Assembly (NCBI RefSeq): GCF_000381345.1 | Contig: NZ_KB906398.1 | Location: forward strand, 558,001 to 622,000 | Length of the DNA stretch: 64,000 bases | Direction: 5' to 3' | Source of the DNA: Deinococcus apachensis DSM 19763 | GTDB lineage: Bacteria; Deinococcota; Deinococci; Deinococcales; Deinococcaceae | In this document: positions 13,807 through 23,768 of the stretch, piece after piece | How positions within the stretch are numbered: the first letter of the stretch is position 1 | How the letters are laid out: each line of letters opens with the position of its first letter | Position numbers and translations under genes: made by a program | The notes under the pieces: model-generated | Database searches by the model: none | Told to the model about the DNA's origin: nothing | Seen by the model: the letters and a program-made list of their open reading frames with translations, nothing else

Positions 13807-13876
13807 ACCTCTGCCCAACACCCAGCTCAACCTTTCCCCACTAACCAACCCCCTCCCCTCCGCCGCGCGGCGCGGG

Positions 13877-13882
13877 TAACGT
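13877..13882 (+). promoter_or_regulatory. Leaderless -10 box of the aminotransferase gene
   Basis: TAACGT ends six bases before the ATG at 13889. The gap GGGGGT might also serve as a very close, poor Shine-Dalgarno. Confidence 0.45.
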
Positions 13883-13888
13883 GGGGGT

Positions 13889-15172
<1,284 letters not shown>

Positions 15173-15268
15173 GGCGGCTCCCCCGCCCCCCTTCCGGGCC
15201 ACGCCCCTCGGTCTCGGCCCCGTACCCGCTTGACCTCCCGTCCCCGCTGCGCCGAGGATGACGGGGAT

Positions 15269-15766
15269 ATGCCCACCCGCTACCCAGGCTCGCCGGAGGA
15301 ACGCGCGGCGCTCGACGCCTACATCAAGCTGTGGCGTGCGGCGCACGCCGTCGAGGTGGCGGCCAACCGGCATCTAACAGACCACGGGCTGACCATCAGC
15401 CAGTTCGGCGTGATCGAGGCGCTCTACCACCTGGGGCCGCTCAGCCAGCGCCAGCTTGCCAACAAGATTCTGCGGTCCAGCGGCAACCTCACGATGGTGA
15501 TCGACAACCTGGAGCGCGACGGCCTGGTGCGCCGCGAGCGCAACCCGCAGGACCGCCGCGTGATGAACGTCTTTCTCACCCCGGAGGGCGAGGCCCTCGT
15601 CGCACGCGTGCTGCCGAACCACGTGCGCGGCATCCGGGACGTATTCGCCGGACTGACGCCACAGGAGCTGGGCCAACTCGCCGCCCTGACCCGCAAGCTG
15701 GGGCGCGGATTGAGCGGGGTGGGTGAGGAGGTGGCCGCGTTGGGTGGCACCCGACGCGACTCCTGA
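15269..15766 (+). CDS. MarR-family regulator (MhqR-like)
   Basis: A 165-residue winged-helix dimer. The DNA-binding core runs from about residue 32 to 105, with LTISQFGVIEALYHLGPLSQRQLANKIL as helices 2-4 and a wing around RRERNPQDRRVMNVFLT. The neighbourhood decides the likely job: the next gene is an MhqO-MhqD-like fusion, and MarR-type MhqR represses mhqNOD in Bacillus in response to quinones. It would act on the palindrome at 16013-16026. TTGACC at 15230-15235 and GAGGAT at 15254-15259 form a plausible promoter. The frame is open to 15230 but the ATG at 15269 fits the family. Confidence 0.85.
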   Translation: MPTRYPGSPEERAALDAYIKLWRAAHAVEVAANRHLTDHGLTISQFGVIEALYHLGPLSQRQLANKILRSSGNLTMVIDNLERDGLVRRERNPQDRRVMNVFLTPEGEALVARVLPNHVRGIRDVFAGLTPQELGQLAALTRKLGRGLSGVGEEVAALGGTRRDS

Positions 15767-15777
15767 GGATGTGGGGG

Positions 15778-15824
15778 AACAGCCCGGCAGGATGCATCAC
15801 CCCTGCGCGGAAGCCGGGCTGTTT
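15778..15824 (+). terminator. Terminator after the MarR gene
   Basis: An eleven-base stem (AACAGCCCGGC / GCCGGGCTGTT) with a long 24-base loop is followed by a short T-run. It lies 12 bases after the stop codon and separates the regulator from its probable target. Confidence 0.5.
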
Positions 15825-15854
15825 GCTGGCTTAGGGCGGGGAGCAGAAACCTGG

Positions 15855-15912
15855 TCATGCTGAGCAAATGCGGGGCATCTCCGGGCGAGACCCTTCACGT
15901 GGCTCAGGGGGA
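15855..15912 (-). repeat. Dispersed repeat, copy B (inverted relative to copy A)
   Basis: It reads GGTCATGCTGAGC then GAGACCCTTC then GGCTCAGGGGGACC, the reverse order of the blocks in copy A at 13738-13806. It is shorter and more diverged. Confidence 0.4.
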
Positions 15913-16012
15913 CCAACTTTTTGAGCCGTGAGGGCACCCCCGGGTCAGCGGGACAGATCAGCCGTCACCAGAGCCCACCCCGAATCCGAGGTGGTCCAGG
16001 TCACAGCAGATT

Positions 16013-16026
16013 GTTTAACATTAAGC
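16013..16026. promoter_or_regulatory. Candidate MarR operator (TTAA-N2-TTAA)
   Basis: GTTTAACATTAAGC is an imperfect palindrome centred between the two TTAA halves. It directly abuts the -10 box of the dioxygenase-esterase gene and is AT-rich in otherwise GC-rich DNA, as expected for a MarR-type repressor site. Confidence 0.5.
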
Positions 16027-16032
16027 TATCAT
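16027..16032 (+). promoter_or_regulatory. Leaderless -10 box of the dioxygenase-esterase gene
   Basis: TATCAT ends six bases before the ATG at 16039. A repressor on the adjoining palindrome would block RNA polymerase. Confidence 0.5.
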
Positions 16033-16038
16033 CCCTAC

Positions 16039-17691
<1,653 letters not shown>

Positions 17692-17700
17692 GGGGAGGGC

Positions 17701-18399
17701 CTAGCGCAGCCGCGCCGCCACCGGCACGACCTCCGCGTTCGGCCCCTCGAAACCCGGGGTGTAGGCGCGGACGATGAACACGGCACGGTTCCCCTGCACG
17801 TACACCCGCTCCAGGGCGTAGCGGGCGGCGCACTCCCGTCCGGCGGGCAGGACGCGGTCGCTGTGGACAGTCTGCCCGCTCACGGTCAGGGTGAATCCGG
17901 CGGGACCCTCCCCACGCGGGAGCAATCCGGAAAAGCGGCAACTCGAGGGCAGGCGCTGCACACTCAGCCGTACCGGGACCGGGCGCGTCCACAGCCGCAC
18001 GGGCGCGACGAGGGCGCTTCCGGCAGGCGTGCCCTCCGTCCAGACGGGGGCGTGGGTGGGGACCGGCTGGGCGAAGACGGGCCGCGCCGCCCGCCCGGGG
18101 GTCAGGCCCAGCGGGGCGAGGCGGGGGCGCTCACGCGTCAGCAGGGCGTTTACGACAGTAGAGACGGGCTGCGTCTCGGACTGGGCGGCGGCTTTGAGCA
18201 GCGTGTGGCCCGTCCGGGTGTCGAGGGCCTGCACGGCGGCGTGGCTGAAGCCGCTGCCATCCAGCACGCCGCCCGTCACCACCAGTGCCCGGGAGCCGTC
18301 GGCAGAAAAGGCCACCTGCCGCACCTCCAGGCGGTTTCCGGCCAGGGCAGTCGAGGCGAGGGCCAGCAGGGTCAGTGCGGTCGTCCATCGGGTACGCAT
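17701..18399 (-). CDS. DUF2259-type secreted protein
   Basis: A 232-residue protein with a signal peptide (residues 1-20, cleavage after ALA). The C-terminal part (YALERVYVQGNRAVFIV, then YTPGFEGPNAE) matches the DUF2259 family of predicted secreted proteins, whose function is unknown. Its Shine-Dalgarno GGGGAGG lies inside a ten-base hairpin (18406-18440), so translation may be controlled by RNA structure. Confidence 0.75.
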   Translation of the reverse strand: MRTRWTTALTLLALASTALAGNRLEVRQVAFSADGSRALVVTGGVLDGSGFSHAAVQALDTRTGHTLLKAAAQSETQPVSTVVNALLTRERPRLAPLGLTPGRAARPVFAQPVPTHAPVWTEGTPAGSALVAPVRLWTRPVPVRLSVQRLPSSCRFSGLLPRGEGPAGFTLTVSGQTVHSDRVLPAGRECAARYALERVYVQGNRAVFIVRAYTPGFEGPNAEVVPVAARLR

Positions 18400-18405
18400 A
18401 GGGGA

Positions 18406-18440
18406 ACCTCCCCATGCAGCTTAGGCACTTATGGGGAGGT
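18406..18440 (-). promoter_or_regulatory. Hairpin that buries the ribosome binding site
   Basis: On the minus strand ACCTCCCCAT and ATGGGGAGGT pair perfectly over ten bases with a 15-base loop. The second arm contains the GGGGAGG that would recruit the ribosome to the ATG at 18399. It could instead be an intergenic terminator, but there is no T-run. Confidence 0.45.
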
Positions 18441-18458
18441 GGGAAGCCAGCCCCCCCG

Positions 18459-18965
18459 TTAGCGGAAGCGGACGCTCGCCAGCACCCGGCTGAAAAGGGC
18501 GTTGCTCGTCTTGTAGCGTTCGGGGGTGTCGGTGATCTGGAAGGAGTAGAGGTTTTTCGACCCGTTGCCGAACCAGACCCGCAGGCGCAGATGGCCCTTG
18601 GGGTGCGACAGCCCGTACTCGCGCTCGACACCGCGCACCCCGCCGTAGCTGACGTTGCGGCCCCGGTAGAGCTTGAGCTTGCCCCCGGTCTGCGCCACCC
18701 CCGCCTCGAAGTTGCGGAATTCCTGCTTGAGTTCCGGGTTCTTGCCGTTCTTGGGCGTGAACAGCAAGCGGATCATGCTGGCGGGGGGCGTCTTGGCGGA
18801 GACCGCAGTCACCCCTGAGAGGCCGTCCTTCAGGTCCACGCCCAGCCAGCCCTTGGGAAGGCTGACCGTGAAGGGCAGCCTGGAGTCCTGAATGGGCACC
18901 AGTGTCTGGGCCCCCGCGCCGCCCAGCAGGGCAGCGGCGAGCGCAACGGGCAGGAAAGACTTCAT
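18459..18965 (-). CDS. Secreted protein of unknown function
   Basis: The 168-residue protein has a signal peptide (about 1-19, ending AGA). The mature part resembles the broad PsbP/DUF1795-like fold of secreted proteins by its layout (LPFTVSLPKGWLGVDL near the start, then VSYGGVRGVEREY and a final FSRVLASVRF helix), which is a weak assignment. A TACGGT box six bases before the ATG gives a leaderless start. It is followed after 60 bases by the DUF2259 gene on the same strand. Confidence 0.65.
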   Translation of the reverse strand: MKSFLPVALAAALLGGAGAQTLVPIQDSRLPFTVSLPKGWLGVDLKDGLSGVTAVSAKTPPASMIRLLFTPKNGKNPELKQEFRNFEAGVAQTGGKLKLYRGRNVSYGGVRGVEREYGLSHPKGHLRLRVWFGNGSKNLYSFQITDTPERYKTSNALFSRVLASVRFR

Positions 18966-18971
18966 GGGGGC

Positions 18972-18977
18972 ACCGTA
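18972..18977 (-). promoter_or_regulatory. Leaderless -10 box of the secreted-protein gene
   Basis: TACGGT on the minus strand ends six bases before the ATG at 18965. Confidence 0.45.
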
Positions 18978-18997
18978 CCGCACGTGGATGAGGGGCG

Positions 18998-19086
18998 TCA
19001 GCGGGCGACCACCGCGAAATACACCCGCGTCACCCCCGCCGCCTGGAGCGCGTCCCGGCAGGCCAGGAGCGTGCTTCCCGTCGTGA
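18998..19086 (-). pseudogene. comF: 3' remnant of comF (competence phosphoribosyltransferase-like)
   Basis: A reading frame ends with LTTGSTLLACRDALQAAG and then VTRVYFAVVAR before the stop codon at 18998-19000. This is the PRPP-binding loop and last helix and strand of ComF-type phosphoribosyltransferases, whose loop normally reads VDDVLTTGAT. The match stops abruptly just before LTTGST: the preceding codons (MCAPP) do not fit and the two Asp are missing. No start or upstream part of the gene is present. The break could be a prophage or island junction. Confidence 0.65.
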
Positions 19087-19180
19087 GTGGAGGCGCACAC
19101 ATACAGCACAACGTCCTTCTCTACCCGCCGCGGTTGTCGGGTGTTTCATACCAATCGGCGTTAGTATGCCGACCTCTCCC

Positions 19181-19391
19181 CTACTTCGTTAGCCAGCCCT
19201 GCAGCTCATGCCAGCCGCTGCGGCCGTACCCGTCCTCTCCCCCCACCGTGCAGCTGGCGCCACTGCCAGGCGTTCCCCTCCCGGGCCATCGTCGCCCATG
19301 CCCCATCTTTGCGCTGGGAGTGGTAGAGCTGGCGCTCCTGGGTCTCACTGTCGTTGGCGGGCAGGGGACGGCCGGGCCGGAAGTCAGTCAT
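19181..19391 (-). pseudogene. Small gene with probable frameshift in a six-base run
   Basis: The frame starting MTDFRPGRPL at 19391 reads ARE-GNAWQWRQLHGG and then drifts into a low-quality tail ending at 19206. Dropping one base in the run of six C (plus strand 19239-19244) restores EDGYGRSGWHELQGWLTK and a stop at 19181, which looks like a natural C-terminus. So either the gene is broken or the sequence has an extra base. A GTG start at 19439 would overlap the upstream gene by 13 bases. Function unknown. Confidence 0.5.
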
Positions 19392-19426
19392 GAGGACAAA
19401 GGGTACTCCGCCCGGGGAGGGCCACC

Positions 19427-19684
19427 TTACCGTCCCCACACCGCCCAGGTGAACCCGGCGAGCACTACAGCGGCGATGAAGAGCGCAGGCGCGAAGGCCT
19501 CGGTCTCCCCGCCGTATGCGAGCAGATTCAGCCCCAGCCCGAGCCCAGCCATCAAGCAGGCGAAGACGGCAACCCAGGGGGGCGGACGGCGTTCCTCCTG
19601 GATTGCTGTGGTCTGGGCGAGTGCTTCCTGGAGCAGCCGGACCTGCTCGGCATTAGCAGCAGCGTGACGGTCCTGATCGGTCAT
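19427..19684 (-). CDS. Small membrane protein
   Basis: An 85-residue protein with a hydrophilic N-terminal helix (about 1-35, charged, possibly coiled) and two membrane segments (about 37-56 and 64-82). No family is recognised. It overlaps the possible GTG start of the next, frameshifted gene, suggesting the pair was once translated together. Such two-segment proteins are frequent in phage and island DNA. Confidence 0.55.
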   Translation of the reverse strand: MTDQDRHAAANAEQVRLLQEALAQTTAIQEERRPPPWVAVFACLMAGLGLGLNLLAYGGETEAFAPALFIAAVVLAGFTWAVWGR

Positions 19685-19789
19685 CAGCGCAGGATGACAA
19701 ATCAGGTGTGATGACCGGGGCGCACATCAACAGCGCTTGTTCCCACCCAACCGAGCGTTCGGGGAACAACTCGCCCTCCTTTCCTCCAC

Positions 19790-21091
19790 TTAGGGCACGT
19801 ATCGTAGTTTGATGTAAGAGAAATACTTACCTGGGGTTCGACCAAAGGGGGATTGCCCCTCACGTAGACGCAGATCTGGCTCCAATGACTCATCGGGCCT
19901 AGGAGCATGCAACGCTTTTATGGTTATGGGAATAGTTCCCCCTTCTTTGGGAACAGTCCCCCCACCGTCAACTTCCCACCAATCGTCCATTCTACTGCTA
20001 GTGGGCTCGCTGTAGACATTAATTTCAACTCCCGAAGTTTCACCTCCCGGGGTAATAGTCACAATGCCTTGCACAATACGTGTCTCGCCAGCGTGTATTT
20101 CATAAGGCTGTTCGGGGTACGAGATGCTAATTCTCTGAGACAAGATAACGATATTTGCGGGAACGCGTGCCACTTCCTCGCCGTTCCAATATGCCACTAG
20201 GTCTTCTGAGTCAAATCCTGGCTCTTGATATTGCTCCTCATAAGCCCAAGTGGGGACATAAACGCTTATGTTACGGTTATAAATTCCTGCCCCACTAATA
20301 TTAGTGCCTTTACCCTCTATTGTAAAAGCAGTAGGGTAATTGGATTCCTCTTTCATCACAAGACGATAAGTTAAGTTGCCAGTGAACTGCTTGCTGTTAT
20401 TAATGACAGTGATCGGGAGAGTTCCATGGGTGTCCTGGTAAATTTTCGTATTTTCAGGAGCCTTCAGGGTGATGTTCGGCAGGCAGGTGATCGTCGGGTT
20501 GATCCAATCCGCGTGATCGGCGGTCTTGCCGTTCCCCGCGTCCGTCACCACCATGCGAATCGCCTTTTTGCCGCGCAGATCAACGTTCACGTTCTTCGTC
20601 GCGCTCGCCCCGGTCATCACACCACTGTCGTAGAGCTTCTCCCCGTCACCCCAGACCTGGAACACCACGCTACCCCGGCTGCCCACCTCGTCATCCACGC
20701 CGACCTGCGCCTTGAACCGCACGCATTTGGCATTGTCCGACCCGGCCAGGCTGTACTTCAGTTCGCTGGGTGCGTGAACGCCATAGCCCTTAGCGTACCT
20801 GGTGCCGTTCAGCGTCAGGGTCTTGCCGTCCCCGATGCCCCGCTCGCCGTTGCTGCGGTCCACCTCAATGGGTCCCCAGGCATTTGTGGCAGTTAGAGCG
20901 GTCTCGTAATAGAGCGTATTCACGTCAGCGGTCAAAGCCTGAGCGCTCAGGACGGGCGACTTGCTCCATGACCCGTCCACATTGTCGTAGTTGCCGACGG
21001 GTTCGGGCGGCAGGGTTTCGGTTGAGCCAGGTTGCTGCCCACAGGCAGCAAGGGCGAGCGTGAGCAGGGCCAACGGCAATCGTCGTTTCAT
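19790..21091 (-). CDS. Lipoprotein with NPCBM carbohydrate-binding-like domain
   Basis: The 433-residue protein has a lipobox ending LAAC (Cys17) and so is probably surface-anchored. Residues about 50-205 form an NPCBM/NEW2 domain (WGPIEVDRSNGE, ITLNGTRYAKGYGVHAPSEL-like core, VFQVWGDGEKLYDSGVMTG), a beta-sandwich found in glycosidases. Residues 210-433 form a second part with Ig-like beta strands of unknown kind. The DNA of the second part (19790 to about 20460) is clearly AT-richer than the first, so the protein looks like a chimera made by recombination. Confidence 0.8.
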   Translation of the reverse strand: MKRRLPLALLTLALAACGQQPGSTETLPPEPVGNYDNVDGSWSKSPVLSAQALTADVNTLYYETALTATNAWGPIEVDRSNGERGIGDGKTLTLNGTRYAKGYGVHAPSELKYSLAGSDNAKCVRFKAQVGVDDEVGSRGSVVFQVWGDGEKLYDSGVMTGASATKNVNVDLRGKKAIRMVVTDAGNGKTADHADWINPTITCLPNITLKAPENTKIYQDTHGTLPITVINNSKQFTGNLTYRLVMKEESNYPTAFTIEGKGTNISGAGIYNRNISVYVPTWAYEEQYQEPGFDSEDLVAYWNGEEVARVPANIVILSQRISISYPEQPYEIHAGETRIVQGIVTITPGGETSGVEINVYSEPTSSRMDDWWEVDGGGTVPKEGGTIPITIKALHAPRPDESLEPDLRLREGQSPFGRTPGKYFSYIKLRYVP

Positions 21092-21175
21092 AACTTTCCC
21101 CCGAAGTTGTCGCGTCGGGGCACGCTAGGTTGGGCTGCGCTAATGAAACGTTAATTCAAGACGGGGGGGTGAGTG

Positions 21176-21427
21176 CTACTGGCCCGGCCCCACGAACTCC
21201 GCGTCCAACCAGTACTCCGCGTCCTCGGGGTCGCCGCCCTGCCAGGCCAGCCGCTCCTGCCACAGGTGCAGCACGGCCGCTTTCTGCTCGGGGTGGCAGC
21301 CCAGGTAGTCCGCCAGGGCCGCCTCCTCTGCAGGCGCGAGACCGGACGGCGGCCCTCCCCGCGACTCCTGGTAGGCGTCATCGAGCAGGTCCACAAGCTC
21401 GGCGGGAGTGAGATCGGCGGGCCGCAT
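21176..21427 (-). CDS. Small acidic protein
   Basis: Starting from MRPADLTPAE the protein has 83 residues, is acidic and all-helical by eye, with AEEAALADYLGCHPEQKAAVLHLWQERL in the middle. The frame is open to an ATG at 21496, but the extra residues look like translated leader. No known domain is seen and there is no clear Shine-Dalgarno. Confidence 0.5.
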   Translation of the reverse strand: MRPADLTPAELVDLLDDAYQESRGGPPSGLAPAEEAALADYLGCHPEQKAAVLHLWQERLAWQGGDPEDAEYWLDAEFVGPGQ

Positions 21428-21510
21428 GGGGGGAGGGTAGCGCGAGGGATACGGGCAGCGCAGGAGCGATACGAACCCGAGGGGCTCAGCCTTCATCTAG
21501 GTCGTCGAGC

Positions 21511-21539
21511 TTGACCTGGACTCACCAGAATGTTAAGTT
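21511..21539 (+). promoter_or_regulatory. Sigma-70-like promoter of the 21626 lipoprotein gene
   Basis: TTGACC (21511-21516) and TAAGTT (21534-21539) are separated by 17 bases. The mRNA would have a leader of about 80 bases. Confidence 0.5.
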
Positions 21540-21625
21540 TCTCACATCCTAGGCGACGGCGCGGAAGTGAAGCCACCCGGCTCTTCACCCTTCATTGTCA
21601 TGGCGCGACCTCATGGAAAGGGCTC

Positions 21626-23362
21626 ATGTTGAGACTTCCTGTACTCCTGGCTGCCGCCCTCAGCACGCTCGCCCTCCTCGCTGGCTGCGGCCAGCAGCAG
21701 GCCAGTTCTCCTGCTGCAACCGACCCTGCCGCGAACGTTCAGCCTTTGCTGGGCACTCATACCTTGCCATCTCAACCCGGCAATTTATACGCGCTTAAAT
21801 CTCCATCGCCAGAGCCATCCTCATCCATTGATTTAACTAAGCTTCAAGCTCTGCCACCATTTGTTTCTAATATTAGTATTGTCGCAACCAACAACTCAAA
21901 TTATGGCTGCCCTGATATAGAAAGAAAGAAAGGAAAGCGAACCGCAGACATTAATAGTGGTCACTCAACTAACCATGTATATGCTTGTATCTACTATACC
22001 AGCGCCCCCAACACTCCACACGTCACCATGCTGGATGTTCTTGATTATGGACCAACACCATCTGAGAACATTGACAATAACAGACTCAGGAACGATTGCG
22101 CCAATTCAAGGCAGCGCCCTGGTCAAACTGTTAATTATAGCCCAGTCGACCTAAATAAGGGCGCGGGTCTACTCAGCAATTTTATTTACTTGTGCTGGTA
22201 CACTGGAGTAACGCCGACAGATTCCTGGTATACTAGGAATAACACCGGAAATTCTACATGGAATATACTTAAATACCACCATATTTATGGTATTGGAGAC
22301 GTGCCCGTATCCAGGTTTATCAGTGACATAGATTTTGTCGCCTTCCCTCATGGCGAGGTGTTTGGCGACGACGAAATCACAAAAAAATGCCAGGAAAAAT
22401 TGGCCCCCGATAGTCCAACCATGCTCATTACTGTCCTCGGTCAGGGTGGTTTATACTCAGATCCCTATTACCAGGGGAACTCAACCTTTAAGAATTTGAA
22501 CGAAGGGGTTTTATCGACGCTGGATCAAGTCTATGCCTGCGTGGCCATGTCCCCTGTCAGTGCCTTACCTACCCTTGACATTACGGTTACCGGTATACAG
22601 GGCAATCAAGACTGGTTTAAAGGGGCACAACCCCCAGTTGCACAAGTTAAGATCGGAAACGAGTTCGTTTATCACATCGGTAACCAACCGAAATGTGGCA
22701 TTAACCCCCCTGGCTACGACCGATCCATGAAGCTTCGTCCCTCCACACAAATCCAGCCGAACGTATACCTGTCCACCGTTCAACTCGATTTCAACTCAAG
22801 TGGAGAAGGCAGTGTGTACTGCCATCTCGACTGGCCCTGGTACGTAGCGAGCGATGAGGCACACGTCAAATACGACAGCGCTCCCCCCACGGTCACCTTC
22901 CCCAACCGGCACGACAGCTACACCATTGACGAATTGGTCAACATTACCTGTACCGCTTATGACGAGGTCTCCGGCGTCGCCCAGGTCTCCTGCCCCCAGC
23001 TGAAGGGCACCGCGGGTGAACTGCTCGCCCAGGCTGGTATACAGCCCTCGCAACTCCCCTACACCCTCACCTACACCGTCAAAGCCACCGATGTCGCGGG
23101 CAACGAGTCCAGCACGCCCCTCACGTTCACGGTGCAGAAACCCGACGCTCAATCCTTCACCAACCTGACCAATGACCTGGTTCCCATCGTCCATGTCGCC
23201 GCTCGCTTGTCGATCTTGTCGACCTACATCACGTACTCCTGGACGCCCGAACGCAAACAGGCACTGGTGAACGGCTACCGCCAGTACCTCCGGGATTCCA
23301 TGAAGCAGGGCGTGCCCCAACACGCCGTCGACGTCCTGTCATTCCTGATCGGATACCTCTAA
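21626..23362 (+). CDS. Large lipoprotein of unknown function
   Basis: The 578-residue protein has a signal peptide with lipobox LLAGC (Cys20) and GGAAAGGG before the ATG. Residues about 60-370 have no recognised domain and are rich in Asn, Ser, Tyr and paired Cys, which suggests extracytoplasmic disulfides. Residues about 410-510 look like an Ig-like or HYR-type repeat (APPTVTFPNRHDSYTIDE, then VKATDVAGNESS), as in bacterial surface proteins. The coding DNA of the middle part is AT-rich, the ends GC-rich. It stands between two other lipoproteins with the same kind of composition break. Confidence 0.72.
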   Translation: MLRLPVLLAAALSTLALLAGCGQQQASSPAATDPAANVQPLLGTHTLPSQPGNLYALKSPSPEPSSSIDLTKLQALPPFVSNISIVATNNSNYGCPDIERKKGKRTADINSGHSTNHVYACIYYTSAPNTPHVTMLDVLDYGPTPSENIDNNRLRNDCANSRQRPGQTVNYSPVDLNKGAGLLSNFIYLCWYTGVTPTDSWYTRNNTGNSTWNILKYHHIYGIGDVPVSRFISDIDFVAFPHGEVFGDDEITKKCQEKLAPDSPTMLITVLGQGGLYSDPYYQGNSTFKNLNEGVLSTLDQVYACVAMSPVSALPTLDITVTGIQGNQDWFKGAQPPVAQVKIGNEFVYHIGNQPKCGINPPGYDRSMKLRPSTQIQPNVYLSTVQLDFNSSGEGSVYCHLDWPWYVASDEAHVKYDSAPPTVTFPNRHDSYTIDELVNITCTAYDEVSGVAQVSCPQLKGTAGELLAQAGIQPSQLPYTLTYTVKATDVAGNESSTPLTFTVQKPDAQSFTNLTNDLVPIVHVAARLSILSTYITYSWTPERKQALVNGYRQYLRDSMKQGVPQHAVDVLSFLIGYL

Positions 23363-23377
23363 CCGCCTGACTGCAAC

Positions 23378-23422
23378 AAAAAAGCCCCCTCCCGCCCCAG
23401 CCGAAGCTGAGGGGGAGGGGGC
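23378..23422 (-). terminator. Rho-independent terminator (minus strand)
   Basis: On the minus strand GCCCCCTCCC pairs with GGGAGGGGGC across a loop and is followed by TTTTTT. It ends the 23430 gene and lies just after the stop codon of the convergent lipoprotein gene. Confidence 0.85.
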
Positions 23423-23429
23423 AAGTTCT

Positions 23430-23615
23430 TCAGGGGTCCAGCAGAGCCACATCGTCCGTGTCGCGGATCTCCACCGGCACGCCGTCCTCGGTGACGACCT
23501 CCAGCACGAATCCGCGCCTGCCGATGATCGCCTGCACCACGAATGGCATCCCGCCGTTCACCCTCAGTGTGTCCCCAGCCTTGACCCGATTCAACTTCAC
23601 TTCCACCCAAGCCAT
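23430..23615 (-). CDS. Small beta-rich protein
   Basis: A 61-residue protein starting MAWVEVKLNRVKAGD. Alternating hydrophobic residues suggest a small beta barrel or KOW/SH3-like fold, but I do not recognise it. It ends right before a strong terminator, which supports a real transcript. An in-frame start further upstream is possible. Confidence 0.5.
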   Translation of the reverse strand: MAWVEVKLNRVKAGDTLRVNGGMPFVVQAIIGRRGFVLEVVTEDGVPVEIRDTDDVALLDP

Positions 23616-23768
23616 GCGCACATTCTCGCGCCTGCAGCTCAGGGAGGGATCAGTCTTCCAGGACGCAGGCGAGACGGTTGACCGTCTCCCCGAGCTGCGC
23701 CCACGCCTCGTTGAACGCCCGCTCCTGCCGCCCCGGCGTACTGCCAAGGGCGCGAGTTGTCTGACGTT

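Noticed and set aside
23650..23766. Small minus-strand frame RQERAFNEAWAQLGETVNRLACVLED between the beta-helix and 23430 genes
   Set aside because: The last residues look protein-like, but the only ATG lies far inside the beta-helix gene in another frame; no start can be defended.
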